DNA of 64,000 nt from positions 90,951 to 154,950 of the forward strand of contig NZ_FOKC01000010.1 in NCBI RefSeq assembly GCF_900112035.1. Reading direction: 5' to 3'. Shown here piece by piece: positions 8,547-16,151 of this stretch; the stretch's first letter is position 1; each line of letters begins with the position of its first letter. The translations under genes and the position numbers were made by a program. The notes beneath the pieces are model-generated. The model worked only from the letters and a program-made list of their open reading frames with translations, had not been told where the DNA came from and did not search any database. This DNA comes from Nocardioides alpinus (lineage in GTDB: Bacteria > Actinomycetota > Actinomycetes > Propionibacteriales > Nocardioidaceae).

Positions 8547-8648
8547 TTACTTGCCGAGCTTGCGGCGCTGGACGCGCGTCTTCTTGAGCAACTTGCGGTG
8601 CTTCTTCTTGGCCATGCGCTTGCGCCGCTTCTTGATGACAGAACCCAC
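8547..8648 (-). CDS. 30S ribosomal protein bS22 (33 residues; AURKAIP1/COX24 domain)
   Basis: A 33-residue, strongly basic peptide beginning MGSVIKKRRKRMAKKKHRK and ending RRKLGK. It matches the small mycobacterial ribosomal protein bS22 almost residue for residue; that protein binds 16S rRNA near the decoding/anti-Shine-Dalgarno region. The start is GTG at 8648 with GGAAAGG upstream, and the stop is TAA. The HTH gene lies 120 bp upstream and the epimerase gene 11 bp downstream, the same order as Rv0500A-Rv0500B-Rv0501. It is easily missed because of its length. Confidence 0.93.
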   Translation of the reverse strand: MGSVIKKRRKRMAKKKHRKLLKKTRVQRRKLGK

Positions 8649-8768
8649 GTGGATCAGACCTTTCCTTGCGGCCGACACCTGTCGGCCGGACCCGCCCACC
8701 CTACTTGGCAGTGGTGGGCAGAGCGGAATCGCGTCAGTCCGGTGGATCGACGAGGCCGGCCGGGCGGC

Positions 8769-8975
8769 TCAGCCTGCGTTGTAGAAGCTCTTGCGGAGGT
8801 ACTCGTTGACGTCGTCCTCGGTCACCCGGAACGACCGGCCCACGCGGACGGCCGGCAGGTCGCCGCCGTGCACGAGGCGATAGACGGTCATCTTCGAGAC
8901 GCGCATCTTCGACGCCACCTCGGCAATGGTCAGGAAGTGGGCCTCGGACATGTCGCCAGGGGTGTTCGCAGCCAT
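8769..8975 (-). CDS. Excisionase-type helix-turn-helix DNA-binding protein
   Basis: A 68-residue MerR-like/excisionase winged helix: LTIAEVASKMRVSKMTVYRL is the helix-turn-helix and GRSFRVTEDDVNEYL the wing and last helix. It is nearly all domain, so it probably acts as a dimer or with a partner on DNA. BldC of Streptomyces has the same fold, but this is the other conserved actinobacterial member, positioned like Rv0500A next to bS22. GAAGGAA lies upstream of ATG 8975. The target is unknown. Confidence 0.85.
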   Translation of the reverse strand: MAANTPGDMSEAHFLTIAEVASKMRVSKMTVYRLVHGGDLPAVRVGRSFRVTEDDVNEYLRKSFYNAG

Positions 8976-9154
8976 GGTGCACCGTTCCTTCTGCGCGGGA
9001 CGGCGCCGGCGTCCTCGCCGGCGTCACAGGCGTGCCGCTCTGGGTGAGAATAGGGCTCCCGTGACGGGTGGGGAAGAGGAACGCCAGAGAAACTTGTGTG
9101 ACTGGCGGCGTGTCGGGTTGATTCTTTACCGATCGAGGCGGTCGGCGGAACGCC

Positions 9155-10336
9155 CTAGGGCAGTGGATCCAGCCCGTGGAGCGGGAAGATCTCCATCCGG
9201 GTCGCGTGGATCGCGCGGTCCAGCCAGGCGTCGGGGTCGTAGCCCGACGACCAGTCGCGGTAGGCCGGCGTACGCCCGTCCGTCATGCGGTGCGGCGCGG
9301 TCGCGCCCAGCACCTCCTCGACGTACGCCCGCCACGCCGGCGGTGTCGCCACCCCGGGCTCGAGGGGGCGTCCGCCGGCGATGGCGATCAGGTGGACCCA
9401 GGCACGCGGGACCACGTCGACGATCGAGTAGCCGCCGCCCCCGGTGACCACCCAGCGGCCGTCGGCGACCTCGTGGGCGAGCTCGTGGAGGGCGAGGTAG
9501 GCCGCGCGCTGTCCGTCGATGCTGAGCATCATGTGCGCCAGCGGGTCGTTCATGTGGGAGTCGCAGCCGTGCTGGGTGACGAGCACGTCGGGCCGGAACT
9601 CGCGCAGCACCGGAGGCACCACGGCATGGAAGGCGCGCAACCACCCCGCGTCGGAGGTCCCGGGAGGGAGCGCCACGTTGACCGCGGTCCCCTCGGCGCC
9701 CGGACCGCCGGTGTCGGCGGGGAAGCCGGTGCCGGGGAACAGCATCTGGCCGGTCTCGTGCAACGAGATCGTCAGCACCCGCGGGTCGTCGTAGAAGATC
9801 TTCTCGACCCCGTCGCCGTGGTGGACGTCGATGTCGACGTAGGCCACCCGCTCGGCGCCGTCGGCGAGCAGCTGCGTGATCCCGACGGCCACGTCGTTGT
9901 AGATGCAGAAGCCCGCCGCCCGGTCGGGCATCGCGTGGTGGAGGCCGCCGGCGATGTTGACCGAGTGCAGCGACTCCCCGCTCCACACCTGGCGTACGGC
10001 CTCGAGCGTGGCGCCGACGACGTGCGCGCTGGCGAGGTGCATGTCCTTGAAGACGGGGTCGTCGTCGGTCCCGAGCCCTCGGGACGGGTCCACCCAGCCC
10101 GGCGTCGTACCGGCCATCGTGACCGCCTCGATGAGCGCCTCGTCGTGGACCGTCGCGATCTGCGCGGAGGTCGCCATCGGCGCATCGACGCGCTTGAGGC
10201 CGTCCAGCACGCCGAGCTCGTCGGCGAGCCGCATGGTCAGGTCGACGCGGACCGGGGACATCGGGTGCGTGGGCCCGAAGTTGTAGTCGGTGAGTGTCGG
10301 GTCGAACACGATCGACGTGGGCCCGGCGCACTCCAT
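9155..10336 (-). CDS. AcuC-like histone-deacetylase-superfamily enzyme
   Basis: A 393-residue zinc-dependent deacetylase. HHAMPDRAAGFCIYND contains the paired catalytic histidines; DIDVHHGDGV and GCDSHMNDPLAHM supply metal ligands. AcuC proteins deacetylate lysines, the known case being reactivation of acetyl-CoA synthetase; the substrate here is inferred. ATG 10336 is chosen over an earlier in-frame ATG at 10411 because TAACGT lies 7 nt upstream and the longer version would run through the operator palindromes. It is divergent from the small membrane-protein/TetR operon. Confidence 0.85.
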   Translation of the reverse strand: MECAGPTSIVFDPTLTDYNFGPTHPMSPVRVDLTMRLADELGVLDGLKRVDAPMATSAQIATVHDEALIEAVTMAGTTPGWVDPSRGLGTDDDPVFKDMHLASAHVVGATLEAVRQVWSGESLHSVNIAGGLHHAMPDRAAGFCIYNDVAVGITQLLADGAERVAYVDIDVHHGDGVEKIFYDDPRVLTISLHETGQMLFPGTGFPADTGGPGAEGTAVNVALPPGTSDAGWLRAFHAVVPPVLREFRPDVLVTQHGCDSHMNDPLAHMMLSIDGQRAAYLALHELAHEVADGRWVVTGGGGYSIVDVVPRAWVHLIAIAGGRPLEPGVATPPAWRAYVEEVLGATAPHRMTDGRTPAYRDWSSGYDPDAWLDRAIHATRMEIFPLHGLDPLP

Positions 10337-10343
10337 GTGGCGG

Positions 10344-10349
10344 ACGTTA
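10344..10349 (-). promoter_or_regulatory. -10 element for leaderless acuC-like gene
   Basis: TAACGT on the minus strand ends 7 nt before ATG 10336. No Shine-Dalgarno is seen. It fixes the start of the acuC-like gene. Confidence 0.55.
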
Positions 10350-10385
10350 CCCCTGCCCAGGCCCCCGTCCGGCCCGCGGGACGTC

Positions 10386-10431
10386 TTGAACGTGTTCAAT
10401 TTTTGTGGCACCCTTTCTTGAACACGTTCAA
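10386..10431. promoter_or_regulatory. Paired palindromic operator, probable TetR binding sites
   Basis: TTGAACGTGTTCAA (10386-10399) and TTGAACACGTTCAA (10418-10431) are two 14-bp palindromes with identical 6-bp arms and a 2-bp centre. They are reverse complements of each other and exactly 32 bp apart (three helical turns). The left copy can also serve as a TTGAAC -35 box for the rightward operon, with CACCCT at 10409-10414 as a -10; the right copy would cover the start site and ends just before the AAGGAGG of the first gene. The TetR gene third in this operon is the likely regulator. Confidence 0.75.
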
Positions 10432-10443
10432 CAAGGAGGACGC

Positions 10444-10599
10444 ATGGTCACGAGGGCATCGCGTTGGCGGCCACAGGTCCTCTGGCTGCCCATGGGCGGG
10501 CTGCTCGGCGCCCTCGCCGGCGGCTCCCTGTGCGGCGGTCCTCTCGCCCGGTGGCTGGCGGGACTCCACCCGCCCCGACCGCAGCAGGTGTCGCGGTGA
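10444..10599 (+). CDS. Small membrane protein (51 residues)
   Basis: No family recognised. ATG 10444 follows an excellent AAGGAGG at 10433-10439. The product is a short basic N-terminus, one hydrophobic segment (VLWLPMGGLLGALAGGSLCG) and a Pro/Arg tail. The TGA overlaps the GTG of the next gene (GTGA), so the two are translationally coupled and probably act together. Confidence 0.7.
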   Translation: MVTRASRWRPQVLWLPMGGLLGALAGGSLCGGPLARWLAGLHPPRPQQVSR

Positions 10600-11042
10600 C
10601 CGGCGGCTACCGGGTCGAGTGGCGCTGGTTCCTCATGGGTCCGCTCCTCGGATATGTCTCGGGCCTGGTCGCAGTCGCCCTGGTGGGCGTCCTGCCCTGG
10701 CCACCGCTCCTGCTGCTGACCGTGCCTCTCGGGCTGCTGGTCGGCGGACCGATCGGCGCCGCCGTGGGACTGGTCGCCGGCGTGCCACTGGCCCTCCTCG
10801 TCGGCCCCCACCTGAGCCTGCGCACCGCGGTGTTCCGCGCAGCCGCGCTGGGCGCCGTCATGCCCCCGGCCGTGCTGCTGCTCGGGGTCGCGCTCGTCCC
10901 GGCACTGCCGTGGACCGACGGCGGTCTCGCCTCGAGCATCACCTGGCTCGGGGCGTACCCCTATGGCGCGGCCGCCGTCCTGGGCGGACTCGTGGCGGCG
11001 CGGACCGCGCAGGTCGACATGCCCCGGACCGGGCTCTCCTAG
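10596..11042 (+). CDS. Four-helix integral membrane protein, unknown function
   Basis: A 148-residue hydrophobic protein with about four membrane segments, rich in Gly/Leu/Val (PPLLLLTVPLGLLVGGPIG, LGAVMPPAVLLLGVALVPAL). No family recognised. The GTG start at 10596 overlaps the preceding small-protein stop by 4 bp, and the TetR gene follows after about 10 bp. The context suggests a membrane function (transport or stress) kept off by the TetR protein. Confidence 0.7.
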   Translation: MTGGYRVEWRWFLMGPLLGYVSGLVAVALVGVLPWPPLLLLTVPLGLLVGGPIGAAVGLVAGVPLALLVGPHLSLRTAVFRAAALGAVMPPAVLLLGVALVPALPWTDGGLASSITWLGAYPYGAAAVLGGLVAARTAQVDMPRTGLS

Positions 11043-11052
11043 GGTGGCGACC

Positions 11053-11721
11053 GTGCCCGACAAGCGAACGAGCAAGGCGACGCAGACCCGCGCCACGATC
11101 GTCGACGCCGCGATGACGCTGTTCCGTGCCGGCGGCTACGACGCGACCACCATGCGCGCGATCGCCGACGAGGCGGGCGTGTCCCTCGGCAACGCCTACT
11201 ACTACTTCTCCGGCAAGGAGGAGCTCGTCCAGGCGTTCTACGACCAGATCCAGGTCGAGCACGCGGCGGCCGCGGAGTCGGCGTACGCCACTCCCGTCTT
11301 CGCCGAGCGCCTGCGTGCGGTGATGGAGTCGTTCATCGACGTCGCCGAGCCCTTCCACGACTTCGGCGGCCAGTTCTTCAGCAACGCCGCCGACCCGCGC
11401 TCGCCCCTCTCCCCCTTCTCGGAGGAGTCCGCGCCCGCCCGGGAGGCGAGCACGGCGCTGATGCGGCGCGCCGTCGAGGGCTCGGACCTCAGGGTCGCAC
11501 CGGCCCTGCGCGAGGAGCTGCCCGACCTGCTGTGGCTGCTGCACATGGGAGTGGTGCTGTTCTGGGTGTACGACGACAGCGCGGGCCAGCGGCGTACGCG
11601 CACGCTGGTCGCCGGTCTCGTGCCGATCGTGGACCGGTCGATCCGACTCACCCGGCTGCCACTGGTGCGCGGGCTGGTCGACGACGGGCTAGGGCTCGTG
11701 CGTCAGCTGCGCGGAGCCTGA
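11053..11721 (+). CDS. TetR-family transcriptional regulator
   Basis: A 222-residue regulator. The N-terminal helix-turn-helix is TTMRAIADEAGVSLGNAYYY, preceded by TRATIVDAAMTLFRAGGYD; the C-terminal two-thirds is the variable ligand domain. GTG 11053 is preferred because AGGGTGG precedes it by 5 nt; GTG 11044, two nucleotides after the previous stop, is the alternative. As last gene of the operon it probably represses its own transcription through the two TTGAAC palindromes at 10386-10431. It is convergent with proC, 4 bp apart. Confidence 0.9.
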   Translation: MPDKRTSKATQTRATIVDAAMTLFRAGGYDATTMRAIADEAGVSLGNAYYYFSGKEELVQAFYDQIQVEHAAAAESAYATPVFAERLRAVMESFIDVAEPFHDFGGQFFSNAADPRSPLSPFSEESAPAREASTALMRRAVEGSDLRVAPALREELPDLLWLLHMGVVLFWVYDDSAGQRRTRTLVAGLVPIVDRSIRLTRLPLVRGLVDDGLGLVRQLRGA

Positions 11722-11725
11722 CGGG

Positions 11726-12526
11726 TCAGGAACCCTCGGCCAGCTCGCGCGAGCGGTTGCGGGCCGCCTCCATGGCGGCGAGGAACGCAGCCCGGACCTT
11801 GTGGATCTCGAGCTCCCGCAGCGCAGACGCGGTCGTGCCTCCCGGCGAGGTGACCTGCTCGCGCAGGACGACCGGGTGTGTGCCGGTCTCGCGCAGCATC
11901 GCGGCCGACCCGACGAGGGTCTGGACGACCAGCTCGGTGGCCGTGGCGCGGGGCAGGCCGAGGTGCACGCCGGCTTCGATCATCGACTCGACGACGAAGA
12001 AGATGTAGGCCGGACCGGACCCGGAGATCGCGGTGACCGCGTCCATCTGCTTCTCGGGGATGCGGAGCACCTTGCCGGTCGAGGCCATCAGCGACTCGGC
12101 CTCGGTCAGGTGGGACTCGTCGCAGTGGGAGCCCGGCGCGATCGCCGCCATCCCCTCGTCCACAAGGGCAGGGGTGTTGGGCATGACGCGCACGACGGCG
12201 ACGCCCTCCGGGACGCGCGACTCGATGAAGGCGGTGGTGATGCCCGCCGCGAGCGAGACGATCAGCTGGCCGGGGCGCAGCTCGCCGGCGATCTCGTCGA
12301 GCACGTCGCCCATGTCCTGCGGCTTGACCACCAGCGCGACGGTGTCGGCCTTGGCGGCCGCCTCACGGTTGGAGACGACGGCGACGCCGTACCTCTCCTC
12401 GAGCTCGCGGGCCCGCTCGGCGCGCTTCTCGCCGACCATCAGCTGGTCGACCCGGCGGCCGGCTCGCACGAGCCCGGACAGCAGGGTCTCCCCCATCACG
12501 CCGGCGCCGATGATCGCTGTGCTCAT
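11726..12526 (-). CDS. proC: Pyrroline-5-carboxylate reductase
   Basis: A 266-residue NAD(P)H-dependent enzyme for the last step of proline synthesis (P5C to proline). The N-terminal Rossmann loop is AIIGAGVMGETLL. The C-terminal dimerisation/substrate domain shows MDAVTAISGSGPAYIFFVVE and LREQVTSPGGTTASAL, the ProC signature. Length is typical. TAGATT (12538-12533) lies 6 nt before the ATG, so the mRNA is probably leaderless. Proline dehydrogenase lies directly upstream on the same strand. Confidence 0.95.
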   Translation of the reverse strand: MSTAIIGAGVMGETLLSGLVRAGRRVDQLMVGEKRAERARELEERYGVAVVSNREAAAKADTVALVVKPQDMGDVLDEIAGELRPGQLIVSLAAGITTAFIESRVPEGVAVVRVMPNTPALVDEGMAAIAPGSHCDESHLTEAESLMASTGKVLRIPEKQMDAVTAISGSGPAYIFFVVESMIEAGVHLGLPRATATELVVQTLVGSAAMLRETGTHPVVLREQVTSPGGTTASALRELEIHKVRAAFLAAMEAARNRSRELAEGS

Positions 12527-12532
12527 GACCGC

Positions 12533-12538
12533 AATCTA
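12533..12538 (-). promoter_or_regulatory. -10 element for leaderless proC
   Basis: TAGATT on the minus strand, 6 nt before ATG 12526. It gives proC its own start separate from the upstream proline dehydrogenase. Confidence 0.55.
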
Positions 12539-12591
12539 TCCCCACCCAGAGACTGCGACGCGCCTGCTTCTTCGCCGCAGACGCTGCGGGC

Positions 12592-13527
12592 TCACTTCTT
12601 GGAGACGAGCGAGCGCGCGAAGAAGGCGAGGTTCTGGGGCTTCTCGGCCAGGCGGCGCATGAGGTAGCCGTACCACTCGGTGCCGTAGGGGATGTAGACG
12701 CGCATCGTCTCGCCGGCGGCCGCGAGGCGCTTCTGCTCGTCGGGGCGGATGCCGTAGAGCATCTGGAACTCGTAGGTCCCCGGGCGGCGGCCGAAGCGGC
12801 TCGCGAGCGAGGAGGCGATCTGGATCATCCGCGGGTCGTGCGTGGCGATCATCGGGTAGCCCTGACCGGCGAGCAGCACCTTGAGGCAGCGTACGTAGGA
12901 CTTGTCGATCTCGACCTTCTCCTGGAAGGCCACCGCCTCGGGCTCCATGTAGGCGCCCTTGCACAGCCGCACGCGCGAGCCCTCGTAGGCCAGCGCCCGG
13001 CAGTCGGCCTCGGTGCGGTGGAGCATCGCCTGGAGCACTGCACCGGTCTCGGGGAAGTCCTTGCGGAGCTCGCGCAGGATCGAGAGCGTCGAGTCGGTGG
13101 TGGTGTGGTCCTCCATGTCGAGGGTCACCGTCGTGCCGGCGTTGCGGGCGGCGCGGCAGATGTCGCGAGCGTTCTCGAGCGCGACCTTGTGACCGTTGTC
13201 GGGGAGGAACTGCCCGATGGCGCTGAGCTTGACCGACACCTCGGCGTGCGCGGCGAGGCCGCGCGACGCCAGCTCCGACAGGACGTCCTTGTAGGCGGCG
13301 ACCGTGGCCTCGGCCTGCGCGGCGTCGGTCGTGTCCTCGCCGAGGTAGTCCAGCGTCACCTGCAGCCCGTCGTCAGCGAGCTCGGAGGTCGCGCGGACGG
13401 CGTCGGCCGTGGCCTCGCCGGGGACGTAGCTGGTGACGATCCCGCTGGAGACGGGCATGGTCGAGACGAGCTTCTTGACCCCCTGGCTGCGGGCGAGGAG
13501 GAGGATCGGCTGACGGAGCAAGGACAT
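12592..13527 (-). CDS. Proline dehydrogenase (monofunctional PRODH)
   Basis: A 311-residue FAD-dependent TIM-barrel enzyme that oxidises proline to P5C at the membrane. AEVSVKLSAIGQF, TLDMEDHTTTDSTL, SRVRLCKGAYMEP and YEFQMLYGIRPDEQ are PRODH core blocks that hold FAD and proline. The length matches monofunctional actinobacterial forms, with no P5C dehydrogenase domain attached. TAGCCT (13539-13534) sits 6 nt before ATG, indicating a leaderless transcript. It lies just upstream of proC, whose product runs the reverse conversion. Confidence 0.93.
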   Translation of the reverse strand: MSLLRQPILLLARSQGVKKLVSTMPVSSGIVTSYVPGEATADAVRATSELADDGLQVTLDYLGEDTTDAAQAEATVAAYKDVLSELASRGLAAHAEVSVKLSAIGQFLPDNGHKVALENARDICRAARNAGTTVTLDMEDHTTTDSTLSILRELRKDFPETGAVLQAMLHRTEADCRALAYEGSRVRLCKGAYMEPEAVAFQEKVEIDKSYVRCLKVLLAGQGYPMIATHDPRMIQIASSLASRFGRRPGTYEFQMLYGIRPDEQKRLAAAGETMRVYIPYGTEWYGYLMRRLAEKPQNLAFFARSLVSKK

Positions 13528-13533
13528 GGTCGA

Positions 13534-13539
13534 AGGCTA
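13534..13539 (-). promoter_or_regulatory. -10 element for leaderless proline dehydrogenase gene
   Basis: TAGCCT on the minus strand, 6 nt before ATG 13527. Confidence 0.55.
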
Positions 13540-13596
13540 CGCCGATCACCACCGAACCTTCACAGGTCCTCCACCCATGTCGCGCCGTCGGACGCC

Positions 13597-13602
13597 TAGC
13601 GT
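13597..13602 (+). promoter_or_regulatory. -10 element for leaderless membrane-protein gene
   Basis: TAGCGT lies 6 nt before ATG 13609. Confidence 0.55.
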
Positions 13603-13608
13603 CGGACC

Positions 13609-13974
13609 ATGACCTCCACCACCGCGCCGACCGGGCGCTACGTCCTCGCCCTCGGCGTCTCGCTCGCCACCGTCCTCTTCCTGGTGCTGGGCATCGGCGC
13701 GCTCGGCATCATCGGCGACGGCGACCGCGACGCGATCTACCTCGCGGCGCCCGCGGTGGCCCTGATCGTGGCCGTGGCCACCCGTTTCAGCCCGCGCGGG
13801 ATGGCCCTCGCGGCAGGCGCCGCGGCCGGCACCACGGTCGTCGCCGGAGTCGTGGCGGTCGTCATCGTCGCGCTCGACCGGGAGTCGGCCTCGCTCCTCG
13901 ACGTGGCGATGCTGACCGGGATGTACGCCGGGCTCTTCGCCGTCGCCGGCTGGCTGTTCTGGCGCGTCGGCTAG
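13609..13974 (+). CDS. Small integral membrane protein, unknown function
   Basis: 121 residues with four hydrophobic segments (YVLALGVSLATVLFLVLGI, IYLAAPAVALIVAVA, GTTVVAGVVAVVIVAL, MYAGLFAVAGWLFW). No family recognised. It is divergent from proline dehydrogenase. Its TAG stop and that of the convergent ABC permease share the palindrome CTAG at 13971-13974, so the coding regions overlap by 4 bp at their ends. Confidence 0.7.
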   Translation: MTSTTAPTGRYVLALGVSLATVLFLVLGIGALGIIGDGDRDAIYLAAPAVALIVAVATRFSPRGMALAAGAAAGTTVVAGVVAVVIVALDRESASLLDVAMLTGMYAGLFAVAGWLFWRVG

Positions 13975-14708
13975 GGCGTACGTCGGCGCAGGGTCGCGGC
14001 GCCCAGCACCAGCGCGGCGAGGGCGAAGCAGGCCACGATCGCGATCGATCGCCACACCTCGCCCTGGTCGGCGTCGCCGACGAGCTCCTGCATGGCGTCG
14101 ACGGCGTACGACAGCGGCAGCACGTTGCTGATCGCCTCGAGCACCGCCGGCATCTGGTCTCGCGGCACGAAGAGGCCGCAGAGCAGGATCTGCGGGAGCA
14201 CGAACGCCGGCATGAACTGCACGGCCTGGAACTCGGTCGTCGCGAACGCACTCACCAGCAGCCCGAGCGCGGTGCCGAGGACGGCGTCGACGACCGCCAC
14301 GACGCCGAGCAGCCAGACCGGTCCGTTGACGTCGAGACCGAGCAGCCCGACGCTGACCGCCACCGCGAGCGCCGACTGGACCGCGGCGAGCAGCCCGAAC
14401 GCGAGGGCGTAGCCGAGGAGGAAGTCGAGCTTGCCCATCGGCATCGTCAGCAGTCGCTCGAGGGTGCCGGACGAGCGCTCACGCAGGGTGGTCACGCTGG
14501 TCACCAGGAACATCACGATGAAGGGGAACATCGCCAGCAGTCCGGGGCCGAAGCGGTCGAAGAGGTCACCCGGCAGGTCCTCGAACATCCACCACAGCAG
14601 GCTGATCAGCACGCACGGGACGACGAGCAGCATCGCGAGCGTGCGGTGGTCGCGGCGGACCTGGGTGAGGACGCGGCCGGCGACGGCCCACGTGATCCGG
14701 GGGCTCAT
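13971..14708 (-). CDS. ABC-2 type transporter permease
   Basis: A 245-residue ABC-2 permease with six hydrophobic segments (LAMLLVVPCVLISLLWWMF through AIVACFALAALVLGAATL). The block TLRERSSGTLERLLTMPMGKLDFLLGY is the usual cytoplasmic loop of drug/lipid exporters. It pairs with the ATPase gene upstream. The 64 bp between them carry one copy of the ~60-bp hairpin repeat found twice more in the window. Confidence 0.88.
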   Translation of the reverse strand: MSPRITWAVAGRVLTQVRRDHRTLAMLLVVPCVLISLLWWMFEDLPGDLFDRFGPGLLAMFPFIVMFLVTSVTTLRERSSGTLERLLTMPMGKLDFLLGYALAFGLLAAVQSALAVAVSVGLLGLDVNGPVWLLGVVAVVDAVLGTALGLLVSAFATTEFQAVQFMPAFVLPQILLCGLFVPRDQMPAVLEAISNVLPLSYAVDAMQELVGDADQGEVWRSIAIVACFALAALVLGAATLRRRTP

Positions 14709-14713
14709 CGTGC

Positions 14714-14775
14714 GGTCCCTGCGGCGTGGCTCTGGGGAGCGGAGCGGCGGAGAAGGAGGTCGTGGGGTGCGTTCA
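14714..14775 (-). repeat. ~60-bp hairpin repeat, copy A
   Basis: Read on the minus strand it begins at the TGA stop of the ATPase gene (TGAACGCACCCCACGACC), passes through CTCCTTCTCCGCCGCTCCGC, and ends ACGCCGCAGGGACC. It shares beginning, middle and end with copies at 30615-30671 and 46195-46254. The two ends can pair imperfectly. Confidence 0.65.
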
Positions 14776-15492
14776 CGCCGCCTCCTCCGTGCCCTCGACC
14801 ATGTGGAGGAACGCGTGCTCGATGTCGGCAGCGCCCGTGCTCTCGCGGATCTCGTCCGGCGAGCCGTCTGCGATGATCCGCCCCTCGCGCATCAGCAGCA
14901 GCCGGTGGCAGCGCTCGGCCTCGTCCATGACGTGGCTGGAGACCAGCACCGCTGCTCCACCGTCGGCGAGACGGTGGAACAGCTCCCACAGGTCGCGCCG
15001 CAGCACCGGGTCGAGCCCGACCGTGGGCTCGTCGAGCACCAGCAGGTCGGGGGTGCCGAGGAGTGCGACCGCGAGGCTGACCCGGCTGCGCTGGCCGCCG
15101 GAGAGCCGTCCGACGACCTGTTGGCGCTGGTCGGCGAGGCCGACTACCTCGATCGCCTCGTCCGCCGACGACCGGTCGACGCCGAGCACCCGGGCGAAGA
15201 ACCCGAGGTTCTCCGCCACCGTCAGGTCGTCGTACACGCTGGCGGCCTGGGTGACGTAGCCGATCCGGGTGCGCAGCGCCGCGCTGCCGGCGGGCTCGCC
15301 GAGCACCTCGACCGACCCCGAGGCCACCTGCTGCGCACCGACGAGGGCGCGCAGCAGCGTGCTCTTGCCGCACCCGCTCGGCCCCAGCAGGCCGGTGACA
15401 CCCGCGGTGACGCCGAGCGAGATGGCGGGCAGCACCTCCCGCCCACCTCGTACGACGGTCAGGTCACGTACCTCGATGACGTTTTTCATCAT
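14773..15492 (-). CDS. ABC transporter ATP-binding protein
   Basis: A 239-residue ATPase that powers the permease downstream. Walker A is GPSGCGKST, the signature LSGGQRSRV, Walker B LLVLDEPTVGLDP, and the switch histidine lies in VSSHVMDEAERC. This is the DrrA/CcmA-like exporter type. Two adjacent ATGs (15492, 15489) are possible starts and no Shine-Dalgarno is seen; the start overlaps a TTCAACACATG stretch. A TetR gene lies 58 bp upstream on the same strand and probably controls it. Confidence 0.9.
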   Translation of the reverse strand: MMKNVIEVRDLTVVRGGREVLPAISLGVTAGVTGLLGPSGCGKSTLLRALVGAQQVASGSVEVLGEPAGSAALRTRIGYVTQAASVYDDLTVAENLGFFARVLGVDRSSADEAIEVVGLADQRQQVVGRLSGGQRSRVSLAVALLGTPDLLVLDEPTVGLDPVLRRDLWELFHRLADGGAAVLVSSHVMDEAERCHRLLLMREGRIIADGSPDEIRESTGAADIEHAFLHMVEGTEEAA

Positions 15493-15550
15493 GTGTTGAA
15501 TTGTGCGCGCGGCCGGGTGCCGGGTCAACCCCTGCGCAGGCGTACGTCGG

Positions 15551-16144
15551 TCAGGCCAGGTCGCCGGTCAGGTAGTGCTGGAGCACCGGTCCGACCCGCG
15601 CCACGACGTCCTCGGCCGGCATCTGCGCCATCGGCGGCAGGGCCACGACGTAGCGGGTGACGATCAGCCCGACGATCTGGCTGGCGACGAGCGGCACCCT
15701 GACCTCGGGACGATCCTTCACCAGCTGCGCGAGCACGGGCCCGACGACGACCGGGATGAACCCGTCCTTGAGCAGCCGCCCGCCGTCCTCGTTGAGGACC
15801 GAGCGGACCACCGCGAGCAACCGCACCTGGATCTCCGGGTCGTCCCACACCGACAGGAAGGTCCGCAGCAGCCGCTCGCCCGCGCCGTCCGGGCCCGCCG
15901 CGACCACCGGGGCCAGCACCGCGCGGGGGTCGACCGGGATCTCGAGCGCGGCGACGAAGAGGTCGTCCTTGGTGCCGAAGTAGTGGTGCACCAGCGCCGG
16001 GTCGACGCTCGCCGAGGCCGCGACGGCACGGATCGTCGTACCGCGGAAACCCTTCTCGGCGAACGACGCCCGCGCAGCGGTGAGCACCTCGGCGCGCGTG
16101 TCCGGCGCGCCCGGTCTGCGACCGCGGGCCGTACGAGGTGTCAC
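15551..16144 (-). CDS. TetR/AcrR-family transcriptional regulator
   Basis: 197 residues. The helix-turn-helix is TTIRAVAASASVDPALVHHY, and the C-terminal ligand domain ends DVVARVGPVLQHYLTGDLA, as in the actinobacterial subfamily linked to ABC exporters. GTG 16144 starts 7 nt after the stop of the sugar-isomerase-like gene, so it is in the ppx operon, upstream of the exporter it likely represses. Confidence 0.9.
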   Translation of the reverse strand: MTPRTARGRRPGAPDTRAEVLTAARASFAEKGFRGTTIRAVAASASVDPALVHHYFGTKDDLFVAALEIPVDPRAVLAPVVAAGPDGAGERLLRTFLSVWDDPEIQVRLLAVVRSVLNEDGGRLLKDGFIPVVVGPVLAQLVKDRPEVRVPLVASQIVGLIVTRYVVALPPMAQMPAEDVVARVGPVLQHYLTGDLA

Positions 16145-16151
16145 CGGGACG

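Noticed and set aside
10386..10431. LexA (SOS) boxes
   Set aside because: Actinobacterial LexA sites are GAAC-N4-GTTC; here the arms are separated by 2 bp, and the neighbouring genes are not repair genes.
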